Shown: positions 1-10,835 of the stretch, one piece after another | Position numbering within the stretch: the first letter of the stretch is position 1 | How the letters are laid out: the number at the start of each line of letters is the position of its first letter | From: Meghimatium bilineatum | Lineage: Eukaryota > Mollusca > Gastropoda > Stylommatophora > Philomycidae | Direction of reading: 5' to 3' | DNA: 64,000 bases | Assembly (NCBI GenBank): GCA_034231615.1 | Contig: CM067318.1 | Coordinates: forward strand, 33,823,382-33,887,381 | Notes under the pieces: model-generated | Database searches by the model: none | Told to the model about the DNA's origin: nothing | The model's input: only the letters and a program-made list of their open reading frames with translations | Position numbers and translations under genes: made by a program

Positions 1-110
1 TCTGCTAGACTGTACCCTGTTCATCTTGTGATGTTACCCTCCCACTTGTATATCTGCCAACCCATTGCTCGCTTCCCTTTTTCTTTACCTTCAAGTAAGG
101 TCTTCATTGT
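1..110 (-). mobile_element. LINE-III 3' end, cut by window edge
   Basis: Reverse-strand reading gives the C-terminal tail of an RTE-like reverse transcriptase: KTLLEG, then a basic stretch, then YKWEG and TGYSLA. The same tail is seen on the + strand at 15246-15356 and on the - strand at 10836-10940. The element continues leftward out of the window. It joins unrelated LINE-II sequence near base 110-130, so this is a separate insertion or a truncated copy. Confidence 0.6.
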
Positions 111-130
111 GAGTTATATCATAGTTATCT

Positions 131-1330
131 ATATATACGTTGTATCTCTTGTTTGTCTTGCAGTGTCAGGGGTAAACGAGTTCTCTGGAGATGGCCTTCT
201 TGTGTGATGTGTGTAAACTTGTTCCTGTGGCTTCTTTGATTTCTGTGATCCATCTTTTACATGGTCTGCCTCTGGCTTTAAAGCCGTTATGTCTATTTGT
301 CATGGCCATTTGTGACATCCTGTCTGTTGGTAGTCTGGAAGCGTGTGAAAACCACTTTATCTGTTGTCTTTTGATGTGTTCCAATACTGGTATTGTTTTG
401 GTTATCTGTCTGATGTTATCGTTTCTAATTCTATATCTTAATGACACTCCGAGTATTCTTCGTAGACATTTATCATTTTCACTGTTACTATTTTTCTTTT
501 GTCATGTGCTGTAATTATCCAGGTTTGACACTGGTAGCACAGTGATGGAATAATAATGGTCTTGTATAAAGCAACTTTAGTGTGTATGTTTACAATTTTG
601 TTCTTAAAAATACATGTCCTCTGTCCTAGGATCTGGTATGTTTTGCTGGTTCTATTTTATATCTATTTACTGTTTTTCCCTTCACTCATTATAATGCTTC
701 CTAAGTAAGTGAACTCCTTAACTTGTTTAAGATGTTTATTATCGATGGACAAAGTGACATTTCTTTCTTTCTTAGCTAATAGCATTATTTCGGTCTTATC
801 AATTTTAATCTTCATGTGCAATATTTTTGCATATTGTGTCGAGTCTGTTCATATTTTCTTGCAATTGTTCTTCTGATATTGCTATTAGTACTTGGACCTA
901 TGCAAAGAGTAGTTCGTTCAATTTGTCTTCCATGTTATCTTCTTCGTTGGTACTTGTTAGTTTATAGATGTGGTCGATATATATTATAAAAAGTAGAGGA
1001 GATAGAACACACCTTTGACGAACTCTTGATTGGATTTGGAACTTATTGGACACACCTGCATTTGTTCTTACTGCACATTGGCTATTAGCATAAATGCCCT
1101 TGCATATGTTGATTAAATGTTCTGGTACTCCGTATATTGATAGTGTTTTCCATAGTTGTTGTCTGTCCACTCTGTCGAAGGCCTTCTTTTGTTGACGAAT
1201 GTGATGTATAATTCTATGTTGTTTTCTGTGGCTCTTTCTGTCCCTGGTCTAAGAGTAAAGATATCATCTGTACAGCTTTTGTTCTTACAGGATCCCATTT
1301 GGGTGTTTTCATTGTGAATTGGAGATCCCA
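131..1330 (-). mobile_element. LINE-II fragment: RT palm plus C-terminal tail (pseudogene)
   Basis: This is a decayed RTE-like non-LTR retrotransposon read on the minus strand. At 1170-898 it holds a reverse-transcriptase palm segment with DRQQLWKTLSIYGVPEHLI, then the block usually read as VRQGCVLSPLLF (here VRQRCVLSPLLF), and it ends at ELLFA just before the catalytic YADD-type motif. The C-terminal tail lies at 447-166 (IKRQQIKWFSHASRLP, then KRWITEIKEATG, then ISRELVYP). The frames are separate and no complete ORF survives. The same tail occurs at 11549-11845 (-) and 37860-38060 (+). Endonuclease and upstream RT are missing, as expected for 5' truncation. Not expected to be functional. 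Confidence 0.8.
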
Positions 1331-1816
1331 ATTCTCAAAGTCTGGACAAAGGTAATTTAAACCAGCCACTGGGTAATAAATAAATCGTGTCTGAAACGCC
1401 CCCCCCCCCTATAGATCACCTGTGAGAACGAGAAAGGAATTGTCCTCATACAAGAAATTACACAAAAGAAATAATTGTTACCTCCCAACTGAACTAAGAG
1501 TCCCCTTTATGGAAGTTTCAGTTGGAGGACAATCATTTATTGTTCACATATAGACCTAGATAGAAGTCTCATTCAAACAAAACTTGCACCCACGTGCGTC
1601 GACTATGTGAGTAGATGTGATTTATATATTATATATGTGTGTCTACTATGATAATGTGTCTTAATAATATTCTATTTTTGTGTACACGGTAGGGTTAGTT
1701 ATAATATAAGACCAAGTTTCAGCAACTGCATGAGCTGGATGTTAAATACATAGAAACTTTCTTGACACCAAGCAACTCGTTAAACACAGAATACAAGTGT
1801 GAATTCTAAGAAAAGC
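1331..1816. other. No recognisable feature
   Basis: AT-rich sequence with a short C run near 1392. I see no coding pattern or repeat family here. Confidence 0.5.
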
Positions 1817-2163
1817 CCAGTGACATCGATGTGAAAGAGTTTGAAATCGAAAGAGAGAGATTGCGCAATTTTGTCTCTGTAGCTGATGCAAAAGACCAAA
1901 ACAAACTTATGAAGGGATCATTCGAGCTTCTGGAGTTTATTCAGCAATGAAACTATCGTATTACGGAGCCGAATATCGTGATAATGCTTCGCATATTTTT
2001 AACAATAGCTATCAGCATTTCAGCATGTGAACGAAGCTTCTCAAAGTTAAAGTTAATAAACAAAATTACTTAAGGTCTACCATGAGCTGCACAAGATTAA
2101 GTAATTTAGCCATTTTGTCAATAGAACAAAGTATTACGGACAAAATTAAATTTTGCCTCCCTT
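1817..2163 (+). pseudogene. hAT transposase C-terminal dimerisation domain, degenerate
   Basis: The + strand reads DIDVKEFEIERERLRNFV, a stop after ELLEFIQQ, then EPNIVIMLRIFLTIA and SACERSFSKLKLINK, and after a one-base frame change LRSTMSCTRLSNLAILSIE. The order ERSFSKLKLIKNYLRSTM followed by LSNLAILSIE is the hallmark of the hAT C-terminal dimerisation region. The rest of the transposase (BED finger and DDE core) is absent upstream. Stops and the frameshift make it a fossil. The element's 3' end follows directly. Confidence 0.72.
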
Positions 2164-2331
2164 AAGACTCGAAAAGTTAAATGATAATGTATTTTTGTTT
2201 ATATACCTATTATGTTTTCAAATAAATATTTTCGTCCAGTCTTTTACAATCTCTTGGCATAATTTTTAATGCCACAAGGGCGGCAGATTATGATTCCGCC
2301 CCGGGCGCCATTGACCCACGCTACGCCACTG
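2164..2331 (+). mobile_element. 3' terminal region of the hAT element with its end
   Basis: After the transposase remnant comes an AT-rich stretch, then a GC-rich segment with 'ccgccccgggcgcca' and a terminus reading 'gctacgccactg' at 2320-2331. Its reverse complement begins CAGTGGCGTAGC, the kind of terminal inverted repeat start common in hAT elements. The 5' end was not found upstream. Confidence 0.5.
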
Positions 2332-2673
2332 GTGTTACTCAATTTTTTTTTCAACCATGCCCCACATAGTTAATTTTTCTAGAATTTGGATGCCCCCCTC
2401 CCCCCTACATTTTTAAATGTATACATTTTTTATATTAAAAATGTAATTATTCCCTAAATGAAGTGTAATTACAACGTTTTGAGTACACAAGACTTAGGTT
2501 TTAGGAATAAATCACTAGGAAATTATTAAGGGAAAAAAACGGAAATTTTCAAAACATATAATAGACAACGAAAACTCAAGTACAAAACATTTTTTATCGA
2601 ATTGTCCTGCCCCCCTCCCCTGAAAAATGAAATTGCTCTCTGTGGGGCATGAGCAACACGTTGGGAAACACCG
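2332..2673. mobile_element. hAT-like MITE with inverted ends
   Basis: The left end (ggtgttactcaa, then catgccccacatag at about 2356) aligns with the reverse complement of the right end (ggtgtttcccaac, then catgccccacagag). The interior is non-coding with C-rich runs (2393-2405, 2610-2621). The start form GGTGTTTCCCAAC resembles hAT termini. An 8-bp target duplication is not visible, possibly because the left end abuts the previous hAT element. Confidence 0.5.
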
Positions 2674-3714
2674 TTCTAGGGCTAGAAAGCACTGATTTGT
2701 ATTACATCTTACGGTACATATTTGATAGAGGGACCGAAACAAGACTGTAACAGTTGGAGTTGAGGTTGACACATTGCGTACACGAGATATATATACTATA
2801 CTATATATATTATACGAAAGTAGAAGTGTATGTTTTGTGGTGAGAAATGTATACGCTCAATCAATTTCACTGTTATATTCCAACAATACAATTCTAACGT
2901 ACAATATGCCAGTTGTTTTAAGTAGATGAATACTATTGGTGGAAGAATAAATACATTTAGACTAGTTATTGATCAGAAATCGAGAACCACGATACGAAAT
3001 TGTTCGTATTCTCTCATATATACAAAGACCATTAGTTCTTAATGATACATGTCTGATAGATACAGCCCAAGTAATAGCAGAAATAGGGAAACATTTACGG
3101 GAATGCCAATGTACTTAGTATTCTCAGGAACAAGAGAATGAAACTGAAAAGTGTTGTGAAATCTGAAATAAATCAATCCTCAAACATGAACAGGAAAGAT
3201 ATGTCCCAAAAATGTGTCTGTTTTTTTTTCAATAGCAATTTCGTCAATATTCAGTTAGATTTGTATATGAATATTGTCACATCGAGGACTCGTCTTTTAT
3301 TAAAGATGTAATCGTTGTGAACGGAACATTCGTATTTCAGATCTATCAAATGACTAATGTTTTAGTGATTGACATAATATATCATTCTAAATGCTTATAT
3401 AATTGTGAAGTGTTTTAGTGTTGTCCAAGTTACATTAAGTGGTAGAAACAAAGGGTGATATACTGTTACTTGTAATACATAAAAGTAACTGTGAATTTAG
3501 TAGTCATTGATCCAAGCCAGGGCCGACGATATGCATGTGATAAACCGGGTCAGGGGGCTTACATAAGAAAGATTATTCGCGAATTTTCATGTTTATTACC
3601 TTCATTTTCGTGAGATTGTTGGTGATCAATTTTGGAGAAAAATGTGTTAAGAGGTAAAGAAGAGGGAGTGTGGGCGTGGAGCTAATTTAAAAAAAAATCA
3701 GATATTAGACTTAA
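2674..3714. other. No recognisable feature
   Basis: AT-rich DNA with a short TATA-rich patch near 2790-2812. No coding frame or repeat family was recognised. Confidence 0.5.
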
Positions 3715-4340
3715 GTTTTTATCCACTATATGGCTGAGTTTGTATCCACTATTAGGATGCTAATCCACTATAAGGTTGAGTTTGTATCTACTATTAGGAT
3801 GTTTTATCCACTATGAGGTTGAGTTTGTATCCACTATTAGGATGTTTTATTCACTATAAGGTTGAGTTTGTATCCACTATTAGGATGTTTTATTCACTAT
3901 AAGGTTGAGTTTGTATCTACTATTAGGATGTTTTATCCACTATGAGGTTGAGTTTGTATCCACTATTAGGATGTTTTATTCACTATAAGGTTGAGTTTGT
4001 ATCCACTATTAGGATGTTTTATTCACTATAAGGTTGAGTTTGTATCCACTATTAGGATGTTTTATTCACTACTAGGCTCAGTTTTTTTCCACTATTAAGG
4101 TAAGTTTGTATTCACTATTAGGCTTGTTTATCCACTATTACGCTACGTTTTATCCATTATTAGACTACATTTGTATCCACTATTAGACTACATTTGTATC
4201 CACTATTAGCTAAATTTCTATCCACCAGTAGGCTAAGTTTTTATCCACTATTAGGCTAAGTATTTATCCACTATTAGGCTAAGTTTTTATCCACTATTAG
4301 GCTAAGTTTTTATCCACTATTAGGCTAAGTATTTATCCGT
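3715..4340. repeat. Minisatellite, 43-bp units grading into 23-bp units
   Basis: Tandem copies of a unit containing 'tatccactattaggatg' and 'cactataaggttgag' with a 43-bp period (for example 3785, 3828, 3871). From about 4180 the period becomes roughly 23 bp ('tatccactattaggctaag'). The 43-bp unit is about two diverged 23-bp units, so the array probably began as the shorter form. Confidence 0.88.
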
Positions 4341-4671
4341 AAGTCTGTAGTATTAAATACCATGCTCGCATTCGTAAAGTTACCGGGGAAGGAAGGTTTA
4401 ATACCAATGCTTCTTATATACGATTTTTTATCATCGTCACTTCACCCATTTTCTTTTCATTACGTTATCAGATGCCTGGAAAGATACATGAGTGACCTAA
4501 CTAACGTATTCTCCATTGTGTACTGTCGCCACGATTACGTGATACCTCACACAATCACAGAGCTTGGTGTATACGTGTGTTGGGGTATATACATTACATA
4601 CTATGCCAATGATATCATTAATTTTCTTTTTTTTTTTTAATGAATACATTGATAGTCTCAGTGTGGAGTAC
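4341..4671. other. No recognisable feature
   Basis: Unique-looking sequence between a minisatellite and a LINE-I fragment. It contains an open stretch of 92 codons (4362-4640) with no recognisable motif, ending in a T run. I do not believe it is coding. Confidence 0.4.
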
Positions 4672-5125
4672 TTGAAAACTAGAAAGCCGATTGTCTGGCT
4701 AAGGAGGTAGCTGCTGATGATTATCCAGATGTTAAAATAATGTACCATCAAAAGAAACTGATGATCATGGCAATAAGACAGCCAACTCCAACACAGTGTG
4801 ACTACCAAATTATAAACAGACCAGACAAAGTTGTCATTATGCGCCTCAGAACAGGACACAACGTACTCTGCAGCCACACATGTATACAAAGTTCAAAATT
4901 GGCAAGACAGCCATGTGTACATGTGGACACGAACCTCCGACAGCAAAGTATATCCTTCAGGAATGCCTGAAATATGAAATACTGACTCAAAGAGACTAGC
5001 CCGGAGAAACAACATGAAAAGAAAAAATATACGGCCTACTGTACGAATTACAAAACGTAGTCACGTTTGTAGAAGACACAAAACTACTGATATACACACG
5101 TTCCAAACGAACAACAGAAGTACAT
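4672..5125 (+). mobile_element. LINE-I fragment: end of RNase H and zinc-finger tail
   Basis: Starts at the last RNase H motif (ENQKADCLAKEVAAD), followed by YHQKKLMIMAIRQPTPTQ, then RPDKVVIMRLRTGHN, then the Cys/His tail after a frameshift near 4880 (MCTCG then AKYILQECL). An in-frame stop follows at RD*PGE. It matches the better copy at 5537-6952 over the same region but is clearly older. Confidence 0.75.
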
Positions 5126-5398
5126 TTAAGTATATGTTTACTTATTAACGTACATTAAGTAAAACATCAATGAGTACAGGACCATTAACTATAACAACTA
5201 AATCCTTATTTTACCTGAACTGTGCCATCAACAACTTCCTCTAAGACAATAAAACAAAAACAATTAATATGAACCACTAGAAAAGCTAAACAGCTTTGCC
5301 GTGCGGGGCAATACCTCATATTTTTCTAGGATCAACCTGCTCAGATACAGATGGCTCATACATACATTGAGTATAGAAGCTAGCATAATACAAAAGGA
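5126..5398. other. No recognisable feature
   Basis: Short AT-rich stretch between two LINE-I copies. Nothing recognised. Confidence 0.4.
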
Positions 5399-5536
5399 TC
5401 TACGTTATGGACCTAGACCTGCACGTTTAAGAAGGCACATCACTTCACTAATGGTACACATGGGCATTTGATTCTTCCTACATTAGTTCTAGATCTGCAC
5501 ATCTAAAAACTCACATCACTTCACTAACAGTACACA
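5399..5536. repeat. 72-bp tandem repeat, left part
   Basis: About two diverged units containing 'cacttcactaa', 'tacacatgggcat', 'tacattagttctaga' and 'ctgcacgt'. The array resumes at 6953 after the LINE-I insertion. The last 14 bases (5523-5536) are duplicated at 6953-6966. Confidence 0.82.
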
Positions 5537-6920
5537 CATAAACAAAGCAACAACAAAAGCCAGGAGGAAGCTAGCTATCCTGAGAAAACTAAGTGGAACC
5601 ACATGGGGAGCCAGTGGAAATATACTCAGTAAAGTTTACCAGCAAGGCATAAGACCACACCTGGAATACGGTTCAGCTGCGTGGTGTCCTGCATCAAACA
5701 CCACATTACAAGATCTAGATAAAGTGCAAAACCAGGCACTTAGAATAATGTTGGGAGCAATGAAATCAACACCCATAGCAGAGATGCAGAAAATGGGAAG
5801 AATGCAAACACTTGGCGAACGCAGAGACACAAAAGTACTAATTCAAGCAGAAAAGTTTCTGTGTATGCCAAGTCATCCAATGAAGGAAAGATTCCAAAAT
5901 CTAGCAATGGGACGACTGAAAAGGAGCAGCTTTATCCATCAAGCTAAACGACTCCGTAGACAACTTACAGACCTACCTGAAGTTGACAGCCCCTTAAGGT
6001 CTGTACCAGAGCAAACCCCGTGGAGTGAAAGCCATGGAATGCCAATATACATTCAGACCCATGTGAAAGGAATACTAAGCGAGGACGAACAGAACAGTGT
6101 GCAGCGAATGACAGTCACCCTCAGTTTCCTGGATGAGGAATATCCACAAGATATATGGGTCAGAGTGTACACAGATGGGTCAGCACAGAATGCTGTGAGG
6201 AATGGAGGTGCAGGTGTATATATAGAATATCCACACAAGCCTAGAGATACAATCAGAACACCGACAGGAAAATTCTGCAATAATTATGATGCAGAAATCC
6301 AGGCAATTAGTGTGGCAGCTAAAAAACTGCTGAACTCCAACTCTGACCTACAGCCTGTGGTATTCCTGACAGATGCAAGGTCAGTGCTTCAAGCTCTCCA
6401 GTCTGGAAAACTAACAGACTTAAAAAAACTACTTAGCAAATTGTCTTACCAGTATAGGGTAACCATGCAGTGGATACCCTCTCACTGTGGAATACCAGGA
6501 AATGAAAAAGCAGACCAACTGGCTAAGGAAGGTGCTGCCGAAGACCAACCAGATATACCAATCACCTACCATCAGAAAAAACAGATGATCAAGTCAATAA
6601 GAAAGCCACAAACACAAACACAAGATGACTATCATATTATGAACAGACCAGAACAAGTTATAATTCTACGTCTCAGAACAGGACACAACCGACTCCGCAG
6701 TCACATGTATACAAAGTTCAAGATTGGCAACACGGCCATGTGTACATGTGGACAGGCAGCACAGAGTGCCAAACATATACTTCAAGAGTGTTCTGAGCAT
6801 GAAACGCTGAGGCAGACATATTGGCCAGAGGAAACAACACTGGAATCAAAGCTCTATGGGACACTGTATGAACTACAAAAGACAGTGAGTTTTATTAAGG
6901 AGACAGAATTACAGATATAG
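5537..6920 (+). CDS. LINE-I ORF2 C-terminal part: RT thumb, RNase H, CCHC finger
   Basis: The frame is open from the insertion point to the TAG at 6918, about 460 codons with no natural start (the first residues are borrowed from the junction). Upstream of 5724 it reads KARRKLAILRKL and RPHLEYGSAAWCPAS, typical post-palm sequence of I/Jockey elements. Numbering residues from the GTG codon at 5724, the RNase H core has D151 (YTDGS), E191 (DAEIQA), D217 (FLTDARS) and H254/D264 (IPSHCGIPGNEKADQLA), so all catalytic positions are present. A C-terminal CCHC pattern follows (C340, C342, H351, C356). Full-length family members also have an endonuclease and full RT, missing here. No promoter was seen. 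The lack of stops over 1.4 kb implies recent insertion. Confidence 0.85.
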
Positions 6921-6952
6921 ACATGTTTCAAGTGAACGAAAGAAGAAGAAGA
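5537..6952 (+). mobile_element. LINE-I insertion, 5'-truncated, long open frame
   Basis: The best-preserved element here: a 5'-truncated I/Jockey-like retrotransposon flanked by a 14-bp target duplication (actaacagtacaca at 5523 and 6953). It ends in a short GAA-repeat tail. Target-primed reverse transcription typically leaves such truncated copies. It landed inside a 72-bp tandem array, splitting it. The insert starts within coding sequence downstream of the RT catalytic core, so it carries no RT active site and cannot move on its own. Confidence 0.9.
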
Positions 6953-7135
6953 ACTAACAGTACACATGGGCATGTGATTCCTTCTACATTAGTTCTAGAC
7001 TGCACGTCCAAGTTGGCACACTTCACTAACAGTACACATGGGCATGTGATTCCTTCTACATTAGTTCTAGACTGCACGTCTAAGTTGGCACACTTCACTA
7101 ATAGTACACATGGGCATGTGATTCCTCCTACAAAA
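6953..7135. repeat. 72-bp tandem repeat, right part
   Basis: Two and a half units, period 72 bp (acatggg at 6964, 7036 and about 7108), more alike than the units left of the LINE insertion. The first 14 bases are the right-hand target duplication. Confidence 0.88.
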
Positions 7136-7327
7136 TTTTGAAGACTATTTGTGGCTCAGTTTGGTCTTGTGAGTCACATCTATCACCATGGACGGTAGAT
7201 TATATGTTTAAAGACACCAAAAATGATATGTTATGGTATGGTTTAAAAAAGACGAAATTGTGCCTACTACTAAATGAGTACAAATGAACACACAATTAAC
7301 ATTATGGCTGGGATTATTATCAGTAAT
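7136..7327. other. No recognisable feature
   Basis: Non-repetitive AT-rich sequence. Confidence 0.4.
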
Positions 7328-7445
7328 CTTCTTCTTCAGTGTTCACTCTCAAACTCCCACCGGATCTCTCTTGTAGTAGGACCATGGTCCTATTAGATTC
7401 CCAGCGGGATGTAGTCCAGAGAATGGAAATGCATTGAGTCACCGT
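7328..7445 (-). mobile_element. SINE-1 3' half (minus strand)
   Basis: Read on the minus strand it carries 'ggaccatggtcctactaca', 'gggagtttgagagtgaaca' and a GAAGAAGA tail at 7328-7336, matching the 3' half of the copy at 60225-60395. The 5' half is lost. Confidence 0.6.
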
Positions 7446-7654
7446 CTTATTTGACACATCCGTCTTCGAAAAAATTATGATTAATGAATGACTGAGTTGG
7501 AAAAGTCAAGTTTCAATGAATATACTGGCAGTACATCCCACAAATTCACATTGGAACGATGTCACATATACACCAACTTTATCGTTTATATAATCAAAGA
7601 CAAAATAAAGTCTAGACGAAGTGACAACAGTGACCAAGAAGCGTAATTAATGAA

Positions 7655-7762
7655 TCTAGTTGTACTCTTGTTTCTACATATGAAATATTGTTTCTCCAGA
7701 TAGAATCTTGTTTCTTCATATAAAATCTTGTTTCTTCATATGAACTTCTGTTTCTCCATATT
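7655..7762. repeat. Short degenerate tandem repeat, about 24 bp
   Basis: Four imperfect copies of a unit like 'tcttgtttcttcatatgaa'. Confidence 0.6.
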
Positions 7763-8262
7763 TTCTACGTCTTCTTTCATTCACTTGAAACATGTCTAAA
7801 TTAGTAATTCTGTCTCCTGAATAAAAGTCACTGTTTTTGTGTAGTTCATAGATTTGCCCATAGAGGTTTGATTACAGTGTTGTTTCCTTAGGTCAATATG
7901 TCTGCCTCAATGTTTCATACTCAGAACAATCTTGAAGTCTATGTTTGACACTATGCACTGCCTCTGCACATGGTCGTGTTGCTAATTGTGAACTTGGTGT
8001 ACGTGTGACTGCGAAATATGTTGTGTCCTGTTCTGAAGCGTAGCATTTACAACTTATTCGTATCTATTCATAATGTGATAGTCATATTGTGCTGATGTTT
8101 GTGGCTTTCTTATTGACTTGATCATCTGTTTTTTTCCTGATGGTAGGTGATTGGTACATTTCGTTATCTTCGGCAGTACCTTCCTTAGCCAGTTGGTCTG
8201 CCTTTTCATTTCCTGGTATTCCAGAGTAAGAGGGTATCCACTGCATAGTTACTCCATATGAA
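7762..8262 (-). mobile_element. LINE-I fragment (minus strand)
   Basis: The minus strand starts in the RNase H motif (VTMQWIPSYSGIPGNEKADQLAKEG at 8250-8170) and continues through the IRKKTDDQVNKKATN equivalent, the zinc-finger tail and the LINE-I 3' UTR 'gacatgtttcaagtgaatga' to a degraded GAA tail at about 7762. The invariant H of SHCG is replaced by Y (SYSG: C to S, H to Y), and frameshifts break the tail. Same family as 5537-6952 but older and shorter. Confidence 0.78.
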
Positions 8263-9490
8263 GTATGTCGCACTCAACAGATCAACATGTCTCCTGCTGA
8301 TATCAAACAATGCAATGATGAAATGTGTACGCCATCAAGGCACCGAAAACGCGATCTCATGAAGTCAATGCAACAACACCGACTACACCACGAACATGAA
8401 GTAATTAAGAGCTACCAGGATTTGCTTTGAGTATAATATTGACGCTGTTCTTAGAATATATTTTGTCTAGAAACCATAACGGTGAATACGTAATGCACAT
8501 AAATACAATATAAGCAGGAGAGTGCAGAAACAATGAGAATGTTGATATTTCTTCTAGTACGGAAAATACAATTGTAGAAATGATTCCAAGCAAGTCTCGC
8601 GAGATTCCCTTGCTCATCATCTGAATATATCCCAGCCGTAATTACGCTGCACATCCATTTCCGGTTGAAGAGAGATTTCTGGATAGTTTGCAACCAGTTT
8701 CTGACCTAGATGCCCGGTGCATTGATTCAAGAGGTCAAAGGTTCATGATTTACTAGTTACTGGTGACTCCTCCATGATGTGGATCCCCAATATGTGATGT
8801 TGTTTGCTGATAACCTGGATGTGACTTATTGAATCATTTCTGGCAGAAATAGCGATATTCGGTTTTATTTGAGGAATTCTCGTCATTAGAACAGATACAT
8901 CATTGAATGTAGTATTACATTGGTGACTTTACTGATATTACTTTTAAAAAATAGATGATCTCACAACAGTTGTCTAGACATTGACCCCAGAGGACAAACG
9001 ATTGTGTGACCAATCCTGTCTCATGTCAGTTATATCTATATCCAACCGTATCAGGTTTGAGGCGTGATCAAATAAAACTCGCCAGTGCTGTGTCACATAT
9101 GCCGGCACGCGAGAAGCACGAAGATGTCATAGCTATAACACCAAAATCTTAGACATATTAATCAGTTAACTATTGGCCATTCACTTCATAATTATGGAAC
9201 TGGTGCTGATTCTAGCTAAACCTTTTGTGGATCGTGTCCATGAATTTGAGGTAGCAGATGGAAATAATTGAATGCAAAATAGACATTAAATATCTCAAAC
9301 ACCACTGGGCCAACACGTGCAATGACACTGTCGACACACAGTGACGTAAGTCAGTCTGGTCCGAGCATTGAAGGGCGACCAATGAAAATGATACGCAAAG
9401 GTAGATGCATTGCGAGAGACGATAAGATAACATACTGAGTACAATGAAAGGGAAGCACAGCACCAGAGGGAAGAGCCACTTGCAAATAGA
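8263..9490. other. No recognisable feature
   Basis: About 1.2 kb without repeats or protein motifs I can name. It is slightly less AT-rich than its surroundings. Confidence 0.4.
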
Positions 9491-9769
9491 ATGGAAAACG
9501 TTCCAAGGAAATCTGAACTACAGGTTCTGTTAGTCAGAGACAAGCTTTTAGTTACCGGTGCTCCTTACAGGCAGAGACCAAATCGTGGGCGCCTTTCAAA
9601 GAAAGCAGCACTGACCCAACTCTACTGTCGAGTTTTCCTATACCAAAAATATGCTCGCGGAGAGAAAGGGTGCCGTACGCGATGGGCTCAAGCACAAACG
9701 GGACACAGTCGTTCACGCTCGAGAACATGCTTTGCTCCCAAATGCATGATTAGACTCAATGAATGAGGG
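9491..9769 (+). other. Unrecognised 91-codon open frame
   Basis: A frame rich in Arg, Lys and Ser (PYRQRPNRGRLSKKAA, then RSRSRTCFAPK) in a stretch with higher GC than the neighbourhood. There is no recognisable domain, signal peptide or membrane segment. A related wording recurs just downstream ('gatgggctcaagcacaaacg' near 9682 and 'gatgggcacagggacaaaacg' near 9890), hinting at an old internal duplication rather than a gene. I do not assign a function. Confidence 0.15.
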
Positions 9770-10200
9770 GTTCAACATGTCGGTGAACGACAATACGTCT
9801 AAAAAAGCGAAAGAGGCCGGGTGTAGCCTTTCTGTCGTACTTCCTAAATTGGAACTATACTCGTGAATGAGAAAAAAAGTAAGTACCCGATGGGCACAGG
9901 GACAAAACGTCTAATTACTGGAGACAAGTTCACTAGCTGCAGATAGATCGTGCGAGATAGACGTGAATGACAATTATCATGGGGAAGTCATTACATATCG
10001 CTGATTGTTGACAGATATGCAGGCTGTCACAGTCTAGGGAAGCCCCCTACCCGAATTAAAAGCATGACGAAAACGGTTATGCTGGTCATCGGATGTCTGA
10101 GCCACAGAGTAAGCCAATCCAGGTTCAAATAACACAGTTCTACTGTGAAACTAGCAGTACAACGTACACGCTCCTCGGTGGAAATCACACGATTTATTCC
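9770..10200. other. No recognisable feature
   Basis: Unassigned sequence preceding a GAA-rich tract. Confidence 0.4.
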
Positions 10201-10260
10201 ATTGATTATCAGAGAGCGAACGCAGACGAAGAAGAAGAAGAAGACGAAGAAGAAGATAAC
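10201..10260 (+). repeat. GAA-rich tail, probably a SINE-1 remnant
   Basis: 'gagcgaacgcagac' followed by (GAA)n-like sequence matches the 3' terminus of SINE-1 ('gaacgaacgcag' plus GAA repeats at 39598-39619). Only the tail is recognisable. Confidence 0.45.
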
Positions 10261-10636
10261 GCGTGACGGCATGTATATACATGTCAATTACGAAATATGC
10301 TGACGGTTTCAGTTGTGTATGTTTGGTCGTTTTTTTTATTTGGTTTTTTTTGTGTAACATAATACATACGTTACTTAATCACATCATAATTGCTGATGTA
10401 TATATAGTAATCGTGTAACCACTTGCGGGAGTTTGATTTGATGTCTAATTTGAACACTACAAACAAACGTAGTACACATATACGTCAGTTATGAGAAATC
10501 CCTGTGTTTGTTGGGTATCACATATTGCTGGAAGTAGTTTCACCTACTTATACATGCCGTCTCTGCATGAAAGGTTGAACTTCAATGGGCCTCCAACATG
10601 GTAAGTCCTTGCATGTGCTAGAAATTATTGTGACTA

Positions 10637-10770
10637 ACGGGAATTGAACCAGGTCCTTTCTAATGGCACCGAATCGCCTTGCATCTCGAGTAAATGGGTT
10701 TTTCCGTGACTAATCGTATCTCCAAATAAAGATGCGATTTTGTCAAGACATTCAAACTATGTACTCAAGT
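10637..10770 (-). mobile_element. SINE-4 copy (tRNA-like, minus strand)
   Basis: On the minus strand it reads 'tggttcaattcccg', a pol III B-box-like sequence, downstream of 'gcaaggcgattcggtgcca', as in a class II tRNA-derived head. The whole 130 bp aligns with 57067-57200, including 'gtactcaa' at the far end. Two independent copies make it a dispersed element. Confidence 0.6.
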
Positions 10771-10835
10771 TAGTCTCAAGAATTTTTAATTTATCCTCTT
10801 GCTTTCTACTTGAATTTACTTGCCTTGAAAGTGCA

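Noticed and set aside
600-660. Splice-like 6-nt segment 'ctgtcctag' - gatctg - 'gtatgt'
   Set aside because: Lies within a minus-strand LINE-II fragment; it shows that single micro-exon-like patterns occur by chance.
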